From contig NZ_RJKE01000001.1 in assembly GCF_003751225.1 (NCBI RefSeq), positions 8,928,001-8,992,000 of the forward strand: a stretch of 64,000 nucleotides of DNA, read 5' to 3'. The notes beneath the pieces were generated by a model. It was not told where the DNA came from. It worked only from the letters and a program-made list of their open reading frames with translations, and did no database searches. The position numbers and the translations under genes are program-made. Source of the DNA: Actinocorallia herbida. GTDB taxonomy: Bacteria; Actinomycetota; Actinomycetes; Streptosporangiales; Streptosporangiaceae. Shown here one piece after another: positions 62,002-64,000 of this stretch; the stretch's first letter is position 1; each line of letters opens with the position of its first letter.

Positions 62002-63330
62002 CTAGTGTCCTGCGCCTGAAATTCGTCGGCAAAATCGTGCGAGGGATTCGAGGATCTCTTCGGCGGTCTTGGTCCAGATGAAGGGCCGGGGGTTGCTGTT
62101 CCAGTCGTTGATCCAGTCGCGGATGTCGGCTTCCAGGGCCTGGACGCTTTTGTGGGCGCCACGGCGGATCTTCTGGTCGGCCAGGAAGCCGAACCAGCGT
62201 TCCACCTGGTTGATCCAGGAGGACCCCGTCGGGGTGAAGTGCATGTGGAAACGTGGGTGCTTGGCGAGCCACGCTTTGATCGCCGGGGTCTTGTGGGTGC
62301 CGTAGTTGTCCACGATGAGGTGGACGTCCAGGTCGGCGGGCACGGTCTTGTCGATGGTGATCAAGAACTTCTTGAACTCCGCGGCCCGGTGCTGGCGGTG
62401 CATCTGGCCGATGACGGTGCCGTCGGCGATGTCGAAGGCTGCGAACAGGGTGGTGGTGCCGTGCCGGGCATAGTCATGGGTGCGGCGCTCGGGCATGCCC
62501 GGCATCATCGGCAGAACAGGTTGCGACCGGTCCAGCGCCTGGATCTGCGACTTCTCGTCCGTGCACAGGACCACCGCCTTCTCGGGCGGGTCGTGGTAGA
62601 GGCCGACGATGTCGACGACCTTCTCGACCAGCAGCGGGTCGGTCGACAGCTTGAACGTCTCAGCCCGGTGCGGCTTGAGCCCGAAATCACGCCAGATCCG
62701 GCCGATCGTCGACTTCGACAGGCCGCTGCGCTCGGCCATCGACGCCCGCGACCAGTGTGTGGCGTTCTTCGGCGTCTCCTCCAACGTCGCCACCACCACT
62801 TCCTCCACCTGATCCAGAGTGATCGACGGAGGCCGGCCCGGCCGCTCCTCGTCCATCAACCCATCCAACCCCAGCCGGACGAACCGGCCACGCCACTTGG
62901 AGACGGTGGAGGCGTCCACCCCCAACCGGGCGGCGACGTCCTTGCTGCTCATCCCGTCCGCACACGCCAATATGATCTTCGCTCGCATCGCCAGGACCTG
63001 CGCGGACTTCGCCCGCCGAGCCCACCGCACCAGCACCACCCGCTCATCATCACCCACCCTCAGCACGGCCTTGGGCCGGCCCTCCCGAGGCGCATCCAGC
63101 AACCCCTCCACCCCACCGCGCGCGAACGCCGCCCGCCACTTGCGCACCGTCGTCACCGACACCCCTAGATCACGCGCCACCCGCGCGTTACTCGCCCCGG
63201 GCTCAGCACACGCCAGCACGATCCCCACCCGAAGAGCCAACGCCGACGACTCCACTGACACACCCACCAACCGCGCCCGCTCGACCTCACCCAGCTCGAT
63301 CTCGACCGCAGCAGGACCCCGATTCGCCAT
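62002..63330 (-). CDS. IS630-family transposase
   Basis: A 442-residue DDE transposase. Two HTH units at the N-terminus ([35 protein letters not shown]) bind the ends. The catalytic acids are in [19 protein letters not shown] and INQVERWF (D, D, E). ATG 63330 gives [16 protein letters not shown] 63345 is an alternative. The last sense codon CAC is inside the IS end, and the TAG stop is made by the TA target plus the first host base (62002), so the stop is not encoded by the IS alone. Confidence 0.93.
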   Translation of the reverse strand: MANRGPAAVEIELGEVERARLVGVSVESSALALRVGIVLACAEPGASNARVARDLGVSVTTVRKWRAAFARGGVEGLLDAPREGRPKAVLRVGDDERVVLVRWARRAKSAQVLAMRAKIILACADGMSSKDVAARLGVDASTVSKWRGRFVRLGLDGLMDEERPGRPPSITLDQVEEVVVATLEETPKNATHWSRASMAERSGLSKSTIGRIWRDFGLKPHRAETFKLSTDPLLVEKVVDIVGLYHDPPEKAVVLCTDEKSQIQALDRSQPVLPMMPGMPERRTHDYARHGTTTLFAAFDIADGTVIGQMHRQHRAAEFKKFLITIDKTVPADLDVHLIVDNYGTHKTPAIKAWLAKHPRFHMHFTPTGSSWINQVERWFGFLADQKIRRGAHKSVQALEADIRDWINDWNSNPRPFIWTKTAEEILESLARFCRRISGAGH

Positions 63331-63376
63331 AACAACACGATACATACTTAACCAACGAATTTCAGGCGCAGGACAC
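62005..63376 (-). mobile_element. IS630-family insertion sequence, complete
   Basis: A 1,372-base element. The ends are inverted repeats starting GTGTCCTGCGCCTGAAATTC and differing at one of 25 positions, and the element is flanked by TA on both sides (62003-62004, 63377-63378), the target site of the IS630/Tc1 superfamily. It has one transposase gene that fills nearly the whole length. Ends, target duplication and reading frame are all intact, so it may be active. Confidence 0.93.
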
Positions 63377-63378
63377 TA

Positions 63379-63833
63379 GTGGCGTGTCACGCAACCTTGG
63401 TCGGGTAGCTGGTCCAAGAGCTGATCGAGGATGTGCACCACGACCACCTCCCAGAACGAGCCTGGGGACAAGGCTGCCGCGCTCACCCTCCTAGATCAAA
63501 TAGCGCAGGAACGTTCGGGGACGGGCCACTAGACCGGGTACCGGTCAGACGGCTTTGCCGCTGGTGCCGTGTGCCCCCGCTGTTCGCCTCCGCTATCTGA
63601 CCGACTCAGTCTCGCGGCAGCTCCTTGACCCGCTGATCCGTGCCCTGGTGATCATCATGGTGGGGCGCGGCGTCCTTATGATCCATCCCGGACGGGGTCG
63701 CGTCCGGGAGCGGACTTGCATCTTATGGAAGCGAACAAGGTCGAGTTCGATCGGTACATCCGAGAATGTCGAGGCATCCTGGTTTGAGAGGTGAGACCAT
63801 GGTGCGTCCAGGATGGTCGTCTGCGGAGGTCGT
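63379..63833. other. Accessory DNA right of the IS, no intact gene seen
   Basis: No gene is supported in these 455 bases. Short protein-like stretches exist (LIEDVHHDHLPERAWGQG near 63420-63470; EPGDKAAALTLLDQIAQERS one frame over), as in decayed DNA. GC content is lower than in the rest of the window. Confidence 0.45.
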
Positions 63834-64000
63834 GTGTCTAGTACTTCTGTCTCTGATTCATCGAACTCGGCCAAGTCGCGCCTTGGGAGAGCGGTGCTCT
63901 TCCTGTGGCAACAAGAACCGATGATCACCCAGCAGGTTATACGCGCCGACATCGGAGTGTTGCTGCTCACCGGCCAGGCAATGGACTTCGCGACGCGACT
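63834..64000 (+). CDS. Hypothetical protein, N-terminal part (runs off right edge)
   Basis: A frame opens at GTG 63834 with GGAGG 4 bases upstream and stays open to the window end. It reads VSSTSVSDSSNSAKSRLGRA, followed by a partly hydrophobic region (VLFLWQQEP; IGVLLLTGQAMDF). Codon use is less GC-rich than in neighbouring core genes, as in acquired DNA. Not recognised; too short to confirm. Confidence 0.4.
   Translation, partial: MSSTSVSDSSNSAKSRLGRAVLFLWQQEPMITQQVIRADIGVLLLTGQAMDFATR

Noticed and set aside
63593-63970. Minus-strand frame of 125 codons near the right edge
   Set aside because: No ribosome-binding site, no recognisable domain, and it overlaps a more plausible plus-strand start at 63834.

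Overview
The window is high-GC actinobacterial chromosome, with GC-ending codons, GTG starts, twin-arginine and lipobox signals, NB-ARC/TPR regulators and two methyltransferases of the actinomycete-typical PF04672 family. No rRNA, species marker or origin is present. A filamentous actinomycete of the Streptosporangiales/Thermomonosporaceae/Streptomyces kind fits best, but this is inference.

Layout. 0-9.2 kb: a NYN-domain protein, an ECF sigma factor fused to a membrane segment and a surface-type domain, and the housekeeping block pyrE - fba - DUF3151 - purA, where purA has a short structured leader. 9.3-17.2 kb: a glycerophosphodiesterase, then six tightly packed co-oriented genes: a sugar-type ABC importer without its ATPase, an NB-ARC/TPR (NLR-like) protein, a cyclase-fold protein and a second small P-loop ATPase. 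17.4-30.9 kb: a UvrA2-type protein, a CBS/DUF21 membrane protein, two drug-efflux MFS transporters with TetR and MarR regulators, a VOC protein, a DinB protein, a Dyp peroxidase and a methyltransferase. 31.2-45.7 kb: hydrolases, a P450 - dehydrogenase - carboxymuconolactone decarboxylase-like operon, a GH64 glucanase, a gamma-glutamyltransferase, and a response regulator and histidine kinase separated by about 4.8 kb of metabolic genes. 46-58 kb: exported proteins (AA10 LPMO, subtilisin-like protease, three cell-wall enzymes, two sharing one I36 inhibitor-like domain), a membrane-anchored MazF-fold protein, pgi-zwf and an HTH/TM/NBR1-like protein. 58.8-64 kb: a second PF04672 methyltransferase, a lipoprotein, and accessory DNA with two truncated tRNA-Arg 3' ends and a complete IS630-family element.

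The strongest candidate for an undescribed system is 13.4-17.2 kb. The NB-ARC/TPR protein begins with a VQIG motif, the cyclase-fold protein ends with a glycine-rich IQAAEIIGG motif, and the small ATPase carries VQVG near its N-terminus. These match the pattern of RHIM-like amyloid signalling motifs that couple bacterial NLRs to effectors (the BASS families). The three genes form one translation unit behind a sugar importer. Function (abortive defence or nutrient-linked signalling) is inferred only.

Other points of note: a palindrome matching the KstR2 consensus inside the P450 promoter spacer; mutually exclusive hairpins in the purA leader; tandem tRNA-Arg attachment remnants; and an IS whose stop codon is completed by the TA target site.
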